DNA of 64,000 nucleotides, from the NCBI RefSeq assembly GCF_006337165.1, contig NZ_CP040896.1, positions 4,960,001-5,024,000 of the forward strand, given 5' to 3'. The notes beneath the pieces are model-generated. The model worked only from the letters and a program-made list of their open reading frames with translations, searched no databases and was not told the origin of the DNA. Shown in pieces: positions 43,655 to 51,563 of this stretch. The first letter of the stretch is position 1, and the number at the start of each line of letters is the position of its first letter. Source of the stretch: Hymenobacter jejuensis (GTDB lineage Bacteria; Bacteroidota; Bacteroidia; Cytophagales; Hymenobacteraceae). The position numbers were made by a program, and so were the translations under genes.

Positions 43655-44320
43655 ATGAGTACTTCCTTGCCTTCGAAGACGCGCCGTGACGCGTTACATC
43701 ACTTAACTACAGCAGCCCTCGGCACCGGCTTTTTAGGCTGGTTGCCAAACGAATCGGCAGCAGCGAGCCAGGCTGCTCCGCGTAAAACTTTCTCTTTCAG
43801 CCCGTTACCTCCTTTCTTACTACCACCCGCGGCTCCATTGCAGCTGAACACCCGGGGGATTGTGATGCGCACGTGGGTTCGCAGTTCCCAGACGAATCGG
43901 CAGTATTCGAGTGTCGAATTTCTCATTGGCCCCAAGCAAATGGGTCCGCCACCGCACGTACACCGCGACCTGGATGAAATCATGTTCGTCTTGTCCGGAA
44001 CCGTCTCGGTTTTGGTGGAGGAAACGGTATACACGGTGCCGGCCGGAGGCTGGCACCTGCGTCCGCACGGTTTGGTCCATACTTTCTGGAATGCCACCGA
44101 TGCCCCAGCCCACTACGTGGACATGTACTTCAACCAGAATTTCGAAGACTTTCTGGAAGAGTTAAACGGCAAGATTCTGGCGGATATGGAGAAATACAAG
44201 CTGACGCCCGCCGATCCCGGAATCGCCAAGCGTTGGGCCGACTTGGATCGCCGGTTCGGCATTACCACGTTCTTCGACCAGCGCCAGCCTCTGATCGACA
44301 AATACGGCCTTAAGGCTTAA
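43655..44320 (+). CDS. Cupin-domain protein with twin-arginine-like signal
   Basis: 221 residues. The N-terminus SKTRRDALHHLTTAALGTGFLGWL has two arginines before a mild hydrophobic stretch, a Tat-like signal. A single cupin barrel follows: motif 1 GPPPHVHRDLDEIMFVLSG (His, His, Glu metal ligands) and motif 2 GGWHLRPHGLVHTFWN. Cupins of this type bind iron, manganese or zinc and may be dioxygenases, isomerases or sugar binders. It sits between two glycosidase genes but faces the other way. Substrate unknown. Confidence 0.8.
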   Translation: MSTSLPSKTRRDALHHLTTAALGTGFLGWLPNESAAASQAAPRKTFSFSPLPPFLLPPAAPLQLNTRGIVMRTWVRSSQTNRQYSSVEFLIGPKQMGPPPHVHRDLDEIMFVLSGTVSVLVEETVYTVPAGGWHLRPHGLVHTFWNATDAPAHYVDMYFNQNFEDFLEELNGKILADMEKYKLTPADPGIAKRWADLDRRFGITTFFDQRQPLIDKYGLKA

Positions 44321-44330
44321 GTAATTAATT

Positions 44331-44343
44331 ATCAATATTTTAT
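44331..44343. repeat. ATTATCAATATTTTA-type element
   Basis: ATCAATATTTTAT preceded by AATT; same half as the 25-bp palindrome at 51464 and the element at 22911. Confidence 0.5.
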
Positions 44344-44346
44344 AAA

Positions 44347-44388
44347 AAACGCGTGTCCCCAGGAGCTGGCTCCTGGGAACACGCGTTT
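44347..44388. terminator. Bidirectional terminator between cupin and GH36 genes
   Basis: Twenty-bp stem AAACGCGTGTCCCCAGGAGC with one mismatch and a TG loop, between convergent stop codons. Confidence 0.75.
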
Positions 44389-44408
44389 AGGAACAGACTT
44401 TTGTCCGG

Positions 44409-46571
44409 CTATTCCGCCGTTAACTCCACCACGTGGCTGGTCAAAGGGGTTACTTCGCTGCCGGACAGCAGGATACCAACCTTCATCAGGTAGTCGCCGG
44501 AGTAGGTTTGGCCATGGACCGCAAGGTCCGATTTCTGGCCGGGCATCAGGTTGATTTCGGTAAGCTTGTAGCGCTTGGCGGGGTCGAGGCCTTGCAGGCG
44601 GACGGGCAGCGCGTTTTCGTGAAAGCGGGTGTGCAGGTTGTAGCCGTAGAGCACGGCGTGGCGCTGGGCTTCGTCGGCGTAGAGCAGAGCCACTTGGTTG
44701 CCTTCGTAGGGCGAGCGCAAGCGGTACAGGTCGCCCTGCCAGATCACGGGGCTCAGGCGCTTGTAGTTCTGCACGGCCTGCTGGCTGAATTGCAGCTCTT
44801 CGGGCGTCATTTTGCTCACTTCAATGTCGTAGCCCAGCTTGCCCATCATGGCTACGTCGGTACGAAACTTCAGGGTTTGCTGCCTGTTCCAGTTGGTAAT
44901 GTGGCTGGCCAGCGTATTAGAAGGGAAAAATTGCAGAAATCCCCACTGAATAAATACCCGTTCCAGAGCATCGGTGTCGTCGCTGGGCCAGAATTCGGTG
45001 AAGTATTTCAGGCCGCCGTAGTCGGCGCGGGCCCCGCCGCCTGAGCACAGCATCATCGGGACGTGCGGGTACTTCTGGCGCACCCGATCGAGTACGCGGT
45101 AAAGGCCGCGCACATAATCGATGTAGAGCTGCGACTGCTCCTTGCCCAAGTGCTGCGAGTAGGCGCTGGTAATCATGCGGTTACAGTCCCACTTGAAGTA
45201 GGCTACGCCCTTGGCCATGAGCCCATCCACGATGTTGTACACGAAGTCCTGCACCTTGGGGTTGGTCAGGTCGAGCACGAGTTGGTTGCGCGAGAGGTCT
45301 TCGGGGCGGTTGGGTAGCTTGAGTATCCAATCGGGATGCTTTTCGGCCAGCTCACTCTTGGGGTTCACCATTTCGGGCTCGATCCAGATGCCGAATTTGA
45401 TGCCTTCTTTCGTTGCCGTTTGCACCAAATGCCCTACGCCGTTAGGCAGCTTGGATTGGGTAGGCTGCCAGTCGCCGAGGCCCTGGGTGTCGTCTTTGCG
45501 CGGGTATTTGTTGCCAAACCAGCCGTCGTCGAGCAAGAACAGATCGACGCCCAACTTAGCGGCATCACCCATCAACGCGTCGAGCTTGGCTTCGTTGAAG
45601 TCGAAAAAGGTGGCTTCCCAATTGTTGAGCAGCGTCAGACGCGGCTGGGTGCCGTCGAGCACGCCGCCCTGCTGCCGCGCCCAGCGGTGCAGGTTGCGCG
45701 AAGCCTGGCCCTTGCCCTGGGTGCTGTAGGTAAAGATAAATTCGGGCGTAACAAAGGGTTGATTTGCCGGCAAGCGGTACTCCGAAGCATACGGATTGAT
45801 GCCGGCCAACACACGCAGCGAATTGCGGTTGTCCACTTCAAAAGCCAGCCGGAAGTTGCCCGTCCAGGCCAACGTGCCGGCCAGCACTTCGCCGGTCGTT
45901 TCGGTGGCGGGCTGGTTGGGCGCCAGGAAAAAGGACGGCGTCTGGTACCAGCCCGCGCGCGTACCGAGCTTTGTTTCAATGACTTTGGTGCCGCTCGTGA
46001 GCTGGCTCTCCTCCTGCTTGGCTTCCTCGGCCCAGTCGCCGTGGTACTGGGTGAGCCAGTACTGCTTAGCATCGAAGTGCAGCATGGCCGAGGCGTAGTT
46101 GGTCAGCACCACCGGTTTCTTTTCGCGGTGCACGATTTCCGTCCAGGTTTTGATGACGTCCTCGCGGGTGTAGGCCACAAAGTGCAGCCGCACGTCCACC
46201 GGGTACTGCGGGTCGCGCAGATGAACGATAGTGGTCACGTTGTCGCCGGTCTTGCTGGTTTTCACATCCACGAAGGCCAGCGACAGCGAAGGGTTGCCAT
46301 CGGTATGCAACACGCGAATGGCCGGCTCAAACAGGTTGTTGGTACCGGCCGGCGGGTACGCTTCGTGGCGGGCGGGCAGCAACTGGTAGTCGGCGGCGGT
46401 CGTCAGCCGGGGGCCGAGGTAAGTCTGGTAGAGCTTCTGCTGATCGCCTACCGCCAGCACCAGACCGACATGCGCGGTTTCGATAACAATGGGCGGGGTC
46501 GGCGTCTGACCCTGGGCTGAAAATTGGGACACGAACACCAACAACGAGATGAAAGCGTAAAGTTTGAGCAT
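44409..46571 (-). CDS. Alpha-galactosidase, GH36 family
   Basis: 720 residues from the ATG at 46571 (a GTG at 46598 is in frame). Signal peptide MLKLYAFISLLVFVSQFSAQG, so it is exported. N-terminal beta-supersandwich, then a TIM barrel with LFLLDDGWFG, GIKFGIWIEPEMVNP, and the nucleophile aspartate in VAYFKWDCNRMI; the acid/base aspartate is in FWPSDDTDALER. A C-terminal beta domain follows. Releases alpha-1,6- or alpha-1,3-linked galactose from raffinose-type oligosaccharides or galactomannan. No SusC/SusD or transporter is adjacent. Confidence 0.92.
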   Translation of the reverse strand: MLKLYAFISLLVFVSQFSAQGQTPTPPIVIETAHVGLVLAVGDQQKLYQTYLGPRLTTAADYQLLPARHEAYPPAGTNNLFEPAIRVLHTDGNPSLSLAFVDVKTSKTGDNVTTIVHLRDPQYPVDVRLHFVAYTREDVIKTWTEIVHREKKPVVLTNYASAMLHFDAKQYWLTQYHGDWAEEAKQEESQLTSGTKVIETKLGTRAGWYQTPSFFLAPNQPATETTGEVLAGTLAWTGNFRLAFEVDNRNSLRVLAGINPYASEYRLPANQPFVTPEFIFTYSTQGKGQASRNLHRWARQQGGVLDGTQPRLTLLNNWEATFFDFNEAKLDALMGDAAKLGVDLFLLDDGWFGNKYPRKDDTQGLGDWQPTQSKLPNGVGHLVQTATKEGIKFGIWIEPEMVNPKSELAEKHPDWILKLPNRPEDLSRNQLVLDLTNPKVQDFVYNIVDGLMAKGVAYFKWDCNRMITSAYSQHLGKEQSQLYIDYVRGLYRVLDRVRQKYPHVPMMLCSGGGARADYGGLKYFTEFWPSDDTDALERVFIQWGFLQFFPSNTLASHITNWNRQQTLKFRTDVAMMGKLGYDIEVSKMTPEELQFSQQAVQNYKRLSPVIWQGDLYRLRSPYEGNQVALLYADEAQRHAVLYGYNLHTRFHENALPVRLQGLDPAKRYKLTEINLMPGQKSDLAVHGQTYSGDYLMKVGILLSGSEVTPLTSHVVELTAE

Positions 46572-46693
46572 CAGCGACGAGGCAAAAGCGAAGCGCACTG
46601 GGTGTGACGCTGTGGCAAGTTAAAGCATCGGAGATTTACTTGTACTTATCCCCGGATATACGCCTCCCGCACTCAGTATAATATACTATAATA

Positions 46694-46708
46694 TATTGAT
46701 TATCAATA
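46694..46708. repeat. TATTGATTATCAATA palindrome
   Basis: Perfect 7-base arms around a central T; member of the intergenic TTGATnATCAA family. Confidence 0.65.
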
Positions 46709-46774
46709 ATTTACAGTATTTAATACTAACAGAAAGCCTCCTTTCCTGCACCATAGCTGTATAGGCAGCCAAAA

Positions 46775-46805
46775 AAAAGGCTCTTCCATTACGGAAGAGC
46801 CTTTT
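46775..46805 (-). terminator. Terminator of the small lipoprotein gene
   Basis: Thirteen-bp perfect stem AAAAGGCTCTTCC/GGAAGAGCCTTTT with a 5-base loop; eight A's on the plus strand give the minus-strand U-run. Confidence 0.8.
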
Positions 46806-46873
46806 CGATGCTTCGTTAGCCCACGCCTCTTGGCAAAGGACCAAGAGGCCGCGAGCTGTTGCACGCGTTGCGC

Positions 46874-47365
46874 TTAAAAGCCGGTGTAGGTGATGGTTTG
46901 GGTTTTGGTGCCGCCCGCGATGGCGTCCACCAGCGTTAGCTTAAAGGCGGCGGCGTTCAGATCGATAGGGCCTGAGTAAGTGCCACGGCCCGAAAAGGTA
47001 GGATCGGTCATGGTCATGATGGTCTGGTCGGAATTCCACGACCACACGCCGGTTTGCCGTTGGGGGTCGCTGGCGGCGCACTTGGTCGGGCCTTCGTCGA
47101 CGATCATGGTCTTGTCGTCCTTGAACTGGATGAAGTCGTCTTTGGCGCAGGCCGGGTACACCGCGTAATTATCGACGGTCGTGGTCGTGCCGTTTTGGGT
47201 CGTTACCGTGACGTCGGCGCTCACACGCCACGAGCGGGCGACGAGCGTTTCGGTCTTGACATCGAGGGGCTTGGGCTCTTCTTTGGTTTTCTTGTCGCCG
47301 CAGGCCACAAGGATGAGCGCGCAAAACAACGCCAGACTATTTGAGGGAAGTGAAAAGTTCTTCAT
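46874..47365 (-). CDS. Small lipocalin-like lipoprotein
   Basis: 163 residues from the ATG at 47365, which begins a lipoprotein signal (NSLALFCALILVAC, cleavage before Cys). The mature protein starts with a charged linker (GDKKTKEEPKPLDVKTETL) and continues as an all-beta domain with SWRVSADVTV, FIQFKDDKTMIVDEG, and GVWSWNSDQTIMTMTDP. The WRV...F..DG...G.W pattern is typical of Bacteroidota lipocalin-like/DUF lipoproteins. Two further cysteines (PACAK, TKCAA) may form a disulfide. Function unknown; monocistronic. Confidence 0.75.
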   Translation of the reverse strand: MKNFSLPSNSLALFCALILVACGDKKTKEEPKPLDVKTETLVARSWRVSADVTVTTQNGTTTTVDNYAVYPACAKDDFIQFKDDKTMIVDEGPTKCAASDPQRQTGVWSWNSDQTIMTMTDPTFSGRGTYSGPIDLNAAAFKLTLVDAIAGGTKTQTITYTGF

Positions 47366-47732
47366 TAGCAAAAGGTGTGGAAAGCACTGGTGATGGAAGA
47401 AAAAAGCCAACGCTCAGAACAGCAGATTAGATTTAGAAGATATAATATAAAGGATTTTTTTTGATACTTTATATTATATTCTTGACTTTTATCGTGACTC
47501 GTCAGTCAGCTAACCCGTATATCTCGGTATATTCCTACTGGCTGTGGGCCGATGGCGGTCCTTCTACGGAGCATTAGAGAAGAAGATTGGGAGGCCGGCC
47601 TAAGAGGCACCCGCGACCGGCGGCAAGGCGGTCCGCACACTTGCTCGGATGCGCATAGGCATGGGCATCCCTTATTCACAAACGCTTGATAAACAGATAT
47701 TTATCCAGCATTAAAAGATTGCTGCGCGAAGG
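47366..47732. other. Intergenic region with an AT-rich hairpin
   Basis: An inverted repeat at 47437-47483 (arm AAGATATAATATAAAG against its complement with one bulge, loop with eight T's) lies just upstream of the lipoprotein gene; a second AT-rich element with GATAAA/TTTATC lies at 47688-47706 after the kinase stop. No gene. Confidence 0.55.
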
Positions 47733-50700
47733 CTAGCGTTTGAAGTACACGGAAAACGTGGTGCCCTCTCCTACCTGGCTCTGGACTTCGATACGGCCAC
47801 CGGCGTTTTCTACCATTCGCTTCACCATGTACAGCCCCACGCCGGAGCCCTCGACGTGGGAATGCAGGCGCTGAAACATGGCAAAAAGCTGCTGTTTGCG
47901 CGTCATATCCACGCCCAAGCCGTTGTCCTGCACTTCCAGCACGAGATATTCCTCCTCCACGCGGCCGCGTACATGCACTTCGGGCGCGCGATCGGGGTGG
48001 TGGTATTTGAGGGCATTGCTAAGCAGGTTGTAGACTACTGAGCGCAGGTTTTTCTCCGGAAACATGACCGTCGGAACCAGCCGCACGTCCACGTCCAGGC
48101 GCCCGCCTACTTGGTGCAGCAACGGGGCCAGGTCGAGACGCACGTCCTCGATGACGGCCGCCAGCATGACTTCGCTGACGGGCTGATCGTGCTCTTTTTG
48201 CAGCTTGCTTACGTCGGTCAGGTGTTCGATGGTGCGCTTGAAGCGTTCGACCGAATCCTGCATCAGATCCAGCACATACGACACCTCCCCAGCCTGGCTT
48301 TGCGGCGGCAACTCGCTCTGCAACGTGTGAAGCAGGCCCTCGATGTTGGTGATGGGCGCGCGCAAATCGTGGGAGGCGGTGTAGATGAAGTTGTCGAGGT
48401 CGACGTTGGTGCGCGTGAGCTGCTCGTTGGTAGCGCCCAACTCCTGTGCCAGCGCCCGGGCTTGCTGAGCGCTGACTTCGGCCGCACGCCGGGCTTCTAC
48501 CTGCACGCTTACCTCGAATACAAACGCCAAAATGCCGTTTATGGCGCCTTCCTCGTTGTGGCGGGCTTGGTAAACAAAGGTAAAATAACGCTCCTCCAAC
48601 TCGCCGTCGGTGGTGCGGGCAATTGGCACCAGCAACGCCTGTTCTTCGTGGGTCTGGCCGGTGTTGTACACATCCCACAGTATGGTCTCTACGGGAGTGC
48701 CGGCAACTTCGGGCAGTGCTTCCAGAACAGGCAGGCCGAGTAACTGCCGGCCGGGAAAGAGCTCCTGATAGCCGGGGTTTGCCAACTCAAACACCAGGTC
48801 GGGACCATCCAGAATGCAAATCGCGGCCGGTGCCTGCATAAACAGGCTGTGCAGGCGCTGCCGCTCGGTTTCGCGTGCTTGGCGGGCCAGCACTTGCTCC
48901 GTTACGTCGTAGGCAAAGATGGAAATGCCGGCAATGGTGCCGCTTTCACGGTAGGCTTGATACGTGAAGGTAAAGTACACGTCTTTCGGAGGGGAGCCAT
49001 CCGGTTGTTCTACCGTCAGCCGCAGCTCCGTTCCGAAAAATGTGTTGCCGGTTTGGTACACGGTGTCGATCAGGGCCAAAAACCCTTGCTCAACGGTTTC
49101 GGGCAGGGCTTCGGATACCGGTAGGCCCAGCAGCTGCCGGGTAGGGAACAACTGCTGGTACGCCGCGTTTACGTACTCAAACCGGTGTTCGGGGCCGTGC
49201 AAAAGCGCAATACTGGCGGGAGTTTGCTCAAATACCTGATAGAAGGTTTCGCGCTCGTAGGCGCGGCGCTGGGCGGCTTCGAGCAAGGCCTGCTGCGTGC
49301 GAACCAGCTCGGAGTGGTTGGCGCGTAGCTCCTCGTTGGAAGCCAGCAGCTCTTCGTTGATGGCAGCCAGCTCCTCGTTGAGCGTCTGTACCTGTTGGCG
49401 GGCCAGCACCTGCTCCGTCACATCGGCAACAAGGCTGTAGAAGCCCAGCACGGTGCCTTCCCGGATGTCGGGGACGTAGCTGGTGCGAATGTGCCGGGTA
49501 AAGTCCTCGCGGTAGGGCATGGTGGCGTCGAAGTCCAGGCGCTCGCCGGCCAGCGCGCGGTCGATGTAGGCTTCTACTCTTTCGTAAGCCGGTTCCCGGA
49601 GCACCTCCCGGATGGGCCGCCCGATCAGTTCGGCCGGCGGCGTATTGAACCAGGCTTCGTAGGCCTGATTGGCAAACTGATAGGTACGCTCCTGGTCTAT
49701 GTAGCTGATGAGCACGGGCAAGGCATCAGTCAGGATCTCCAGCTGCCGGGCAGTAGCCTCGCTGACCCGCCGGGCTTTCTCAGCCTCCTGCCGGGCTACG
49801 ACTTGCTCCGTTACTTCGAAGGCAAATACGAGCACCCCGTCGATGTCGCCCTGCTCGGAGTAGCGGGCCTGCTGGATATAGTTGAAATAGCGGTCTTCGA
49901 GCACGCCATCTTCCGGGCGGGCCAACGGAATCAGGTTGCCCAGCTTCTCGTGGGTAACGCCGGTTTCGTATACCTGCCGGAAAGTGCGATACACTTCATG
50001 GTCCTTAATTTCGGGAAGTGCTTCCAAAACAGGCAGGCCGAGTAGCTGCCGGCCGGGAAAGATCTCCTGGTACCCGGGGTTCACCAATTCGTACACTAGG
50101 TCGGGGCCGCTTAGGATGCAAATCGCGGCCGGGGCCTGCATAAACAGGCTGTGCAGGCGCGCCCGTTGCCGCTCGGCTTCGGCCTGGGCCAGCTGCAAGG
50201 CGCGCGTGCGCTCGGCAACGCGGGCTTCCAGGTCTTCGTTGAGGCGGTGCAACTGCTGCTGGGCCTGAAGCAGCTCCGTGTTATGGGCCAAGCCTTCTTC
50301 GTTGGAGGCCAACAGCTCTTCGTTGATCGAAGCCAATTCCTCGTTGAGCGTTTGCACCTGCTGGCGGGCCAGCACCTGCTCCGTTACGTCGTAGGCAAAA
50401 ATCAGGATGCCGGTGACGGCCCCGGCCGCGTCGCGGGTAGCCTGATAGATAAAATTGAAATAGAGCAACTCGAGCTGCCCGGAGTTGGTACGGTCGATGT
50501 AGGCCTGCTCCTCAATGCCGTAGTACGTGTCGCCGGTGCGGTACACTTCGTCGAGCAGCGGAAAAAAAGGCTGGCCAGCGAGTTCCGGCGCTGCTTCGCG
50601 ATAGGTTTTGCCAATAATCTCGCGGTGCCCAAACATCGCCTGAAAGCCGTCGTTGGCCAGCTCGACCACGTGCGAAGGCCCGGAGAGGCTGGCAATCAGG

Positions 50701-51209
50701 GCGGGCGCCTGCGCAATTAAGGTGAGCAGGCGGTTGCGCTGAGCCTCGGCTTCGGCCAAGGAAGTACGCTCAGCGGCCTGACTGGCCCGCAGCGTGGTCT
50801 CATTACGCACCTGCTCCGTTACGTCGACTACGCCGTGCAGAATATGGCTAACGCGGCCCTGCGCGTCCAGAACCGGGGTGTTGCGCGGTAGCCAGTGACG
50901 TTCTACAAACCGGCCCGGCTGCGCCGGATCGGGCACATCGTAGTGCTGACGGGCCATTTCGTGCGGCTCGCCCGTGGCCAGCACCTGCGCCAACGACGCC
51001 CGCAGGTTATGCGTAGCATGGGCATCGGGCGCGTCGGGGTTGTCGGGAAAAGCCTCGAATAGATTTTTTCCCAACAAGCCATCTCGGGTGGAAAGCGTAG
51101 CGGCTAGGTAGGCGTCGCTTGCGGCCTCAATCACCAAGTCCCGCGAGAGCAGCAAATACGCACCGGGCAGAACGTGAAAAACAGGCAGCAAGTCAGGAAG
51201 GGCGGGCAT
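47733..51209 (-). CDS. Soluble histidine kinase with six PAS domains
   Basis: 1158 residues from the ATG at 51209 (TTG at 51227 is the alternative). No membrane segment or signal peptide, so a cytoplasmic sensor. Six PAS domains in tandem: approx residues 5-130, 165-280, 350-465, 485-600, 650-765 and 780-905, several ending in the same DVTEQVLARQ/FEVTEQV string that leads into coiled-coil linkers (QTLNEELASINEELLASNEE). Domains 3 and 6 are almost the same sequence around HSLFMQAPAAICIL and GRQLLGLPVLEALPE. The kinase core follows: phosphoacceptor His in IYTASHDLRAPITNIEG, N box NLLSNALKYHH, G boxes DNGLGVDM and GSGVGLYMVKRMV. No receiver domain and no response regulator gene are adjacent. Confidence 0.93.
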   Translation of the reverse strand: MPALPDLLPVFHVLPGAYLLLSRDLVIEAASDAYLAATLSTRDGLLGKNLFEAFPDNPDAPDAHATHNLRASLAQVLATGEPHEMARQHYDVPDPAQPGRFVERHWLPRNTPVLDAQGRVSHILHGVVDVTEQVRNETTLRASQAAERTSLAEAEAQRNRLLTLIAQAPALIASLSGPSHVVELANDGFQAMFGHREIIGKTYREAAPELAGQPFFPLLDEVYRTGDTYYGIEEQAYIDRTNSGQLELLYFNFIYQATRDAAGAVTGILIFAYDVTEQVLARQQVQTLNEELASINEELLASNEEGLAHNTELLQAQQQLHRLNEDLEARVAERTRALQLAQAEAERQRARLHSLFMQAPAAICILSGPDLVYELVNPGYQEIFPGRQLLGLPVLEALPEIKDHEVYRTFRQVYETGVTHEKLGNLIPLARPEDGVLEDRYFNYIQQARYSEQGDIDGVLVFAFEVTEQVVARQEAEKARRVSEATARQLEILTDALPVLISYIDQERTYQFANQAYEAWFNTPPAELIGRPIREVLREPAYERVEAYIDRALAGERLDFDATMPYREDFTRHIRTSYVPDIREGTVLGFYSLVADVTEQVLARQQVQTLNEELAAINEELLASNEELRANHSELVRTQQALLEAAQRRAYERETFYQVFEQTPASIALLHGPEHRFEYVNAAYQQLFPTRQLLGLPVSEALPETVEQGFLALIDTVYQTGNTFFGTELRLTVEQPDGSPPKDVYFTFTYQAYRESGTIAGISIFAYDVTEQVLARQARETERQRLHSLFMQAPAAICILDGPDLVFELANPGYQELFPGRQLLGLPVLEALPEVAGTPVETILWDVYNTGQTHEEQALLVPIARTTDGELEERYFTFVYQARHNEEGAINGILAFVFEVSVQVEARRAAEVSAQQARALAQELGATNEQLTRTNVDLDNFIYTASHDLRAPITNIEGLLHTLQSELPPQSQAGEVSYVLDLMQDSVERFKRTIEHLTDVSKLQKEHDQPVSEVMLAAVIEDVRLDLAPLLHQVGGRLDVDVRLVPTVMFPEKNLRSVVYNLLSNALKYHHPDRAPEVHVRGRVEEEYLVLEVQDNGLGVDMTRKQQLFAMFQRLHSHVEGSGVGLYMVKRMVENAGGRIEVQSQVGEGTTFSVYFKR

Positions 51210-51463
51210 AGACACGGAACAAGGCAAAACAGCCGGTGAAGGTCGGCATCAGCGAGCATTCTCCCTACGGATACCGCAGGTGGAAGTCGGAATGTAAAGC
51301 TGTTTTTTGAAGAATCGTGGCTACAAGGTACGCGGTTGGCGCTGCGTTATTTGGCCTGCCCGAATTCTGCTGAGATTTATAGAACAGGAAATGAACAATT
51401 GAGGATGAAGCTCATGCAGAATGAGGCCCCCAGCATCTAGGGCATTACATGTATATTCAATCA

Positions 51464-51488
51464 TAAAATATTGATTATCAATATTTTA
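51464..51488. repeat. 25-bp perfect palindrome
   Basis: TAAAATATTGAT, a central T, ATCAATATTTTA. Clearest member of the intergenic palindrome family; its right half recurs at 22911 and 44328. Confidence 0.8.
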
Positions 51489-51503
51489 CAGTATAGGCAT
51501 TAA

Positions 51504-51537
51504 ACAAAAATAAATCCCTCGCGGGATTTATTTTTGT
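51504..51537 (-). terminator. Terminator of the metzincin-lectin gene
   Basis: Fifteen-bp perfect stem ACAAAAATAAATCCC/GGGATTTATTTTTGT with TCGC loop, 26 bases past the stop codon. Confidence 0.75.
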
Positions 51538-51563
51538 CTTGCGTGGGGCACTGCCAAGGCCTT

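Larger units (their letters stand above)
46572..46873. other. Intergenic region upstream of GH36
   Basis: Contains a 15-bp palindrome TATTGATTATCAATA (46694-46708) in a very AT-rich block and the terminator of the neighbouring lipoprotein gene at 46775-46805. No gene. Confidence 0.6.
51210..51563. other. Intergenic region with palindrome and terminator
   Basis: Contains the 25-bp palindrome at 51464-51488 and the hairpin at 51504-51537; otherwise no gene. The kinase promoter must lie near 51210-51300, but no consensus box is clear. Confidence 0.55.

Noticed and set aside
45336..46520. 394-codon plus-strand frame opposite GH36
   Set aside because: Shadow of the well-supported alpha-galactosidase gene; no recognisable domain.
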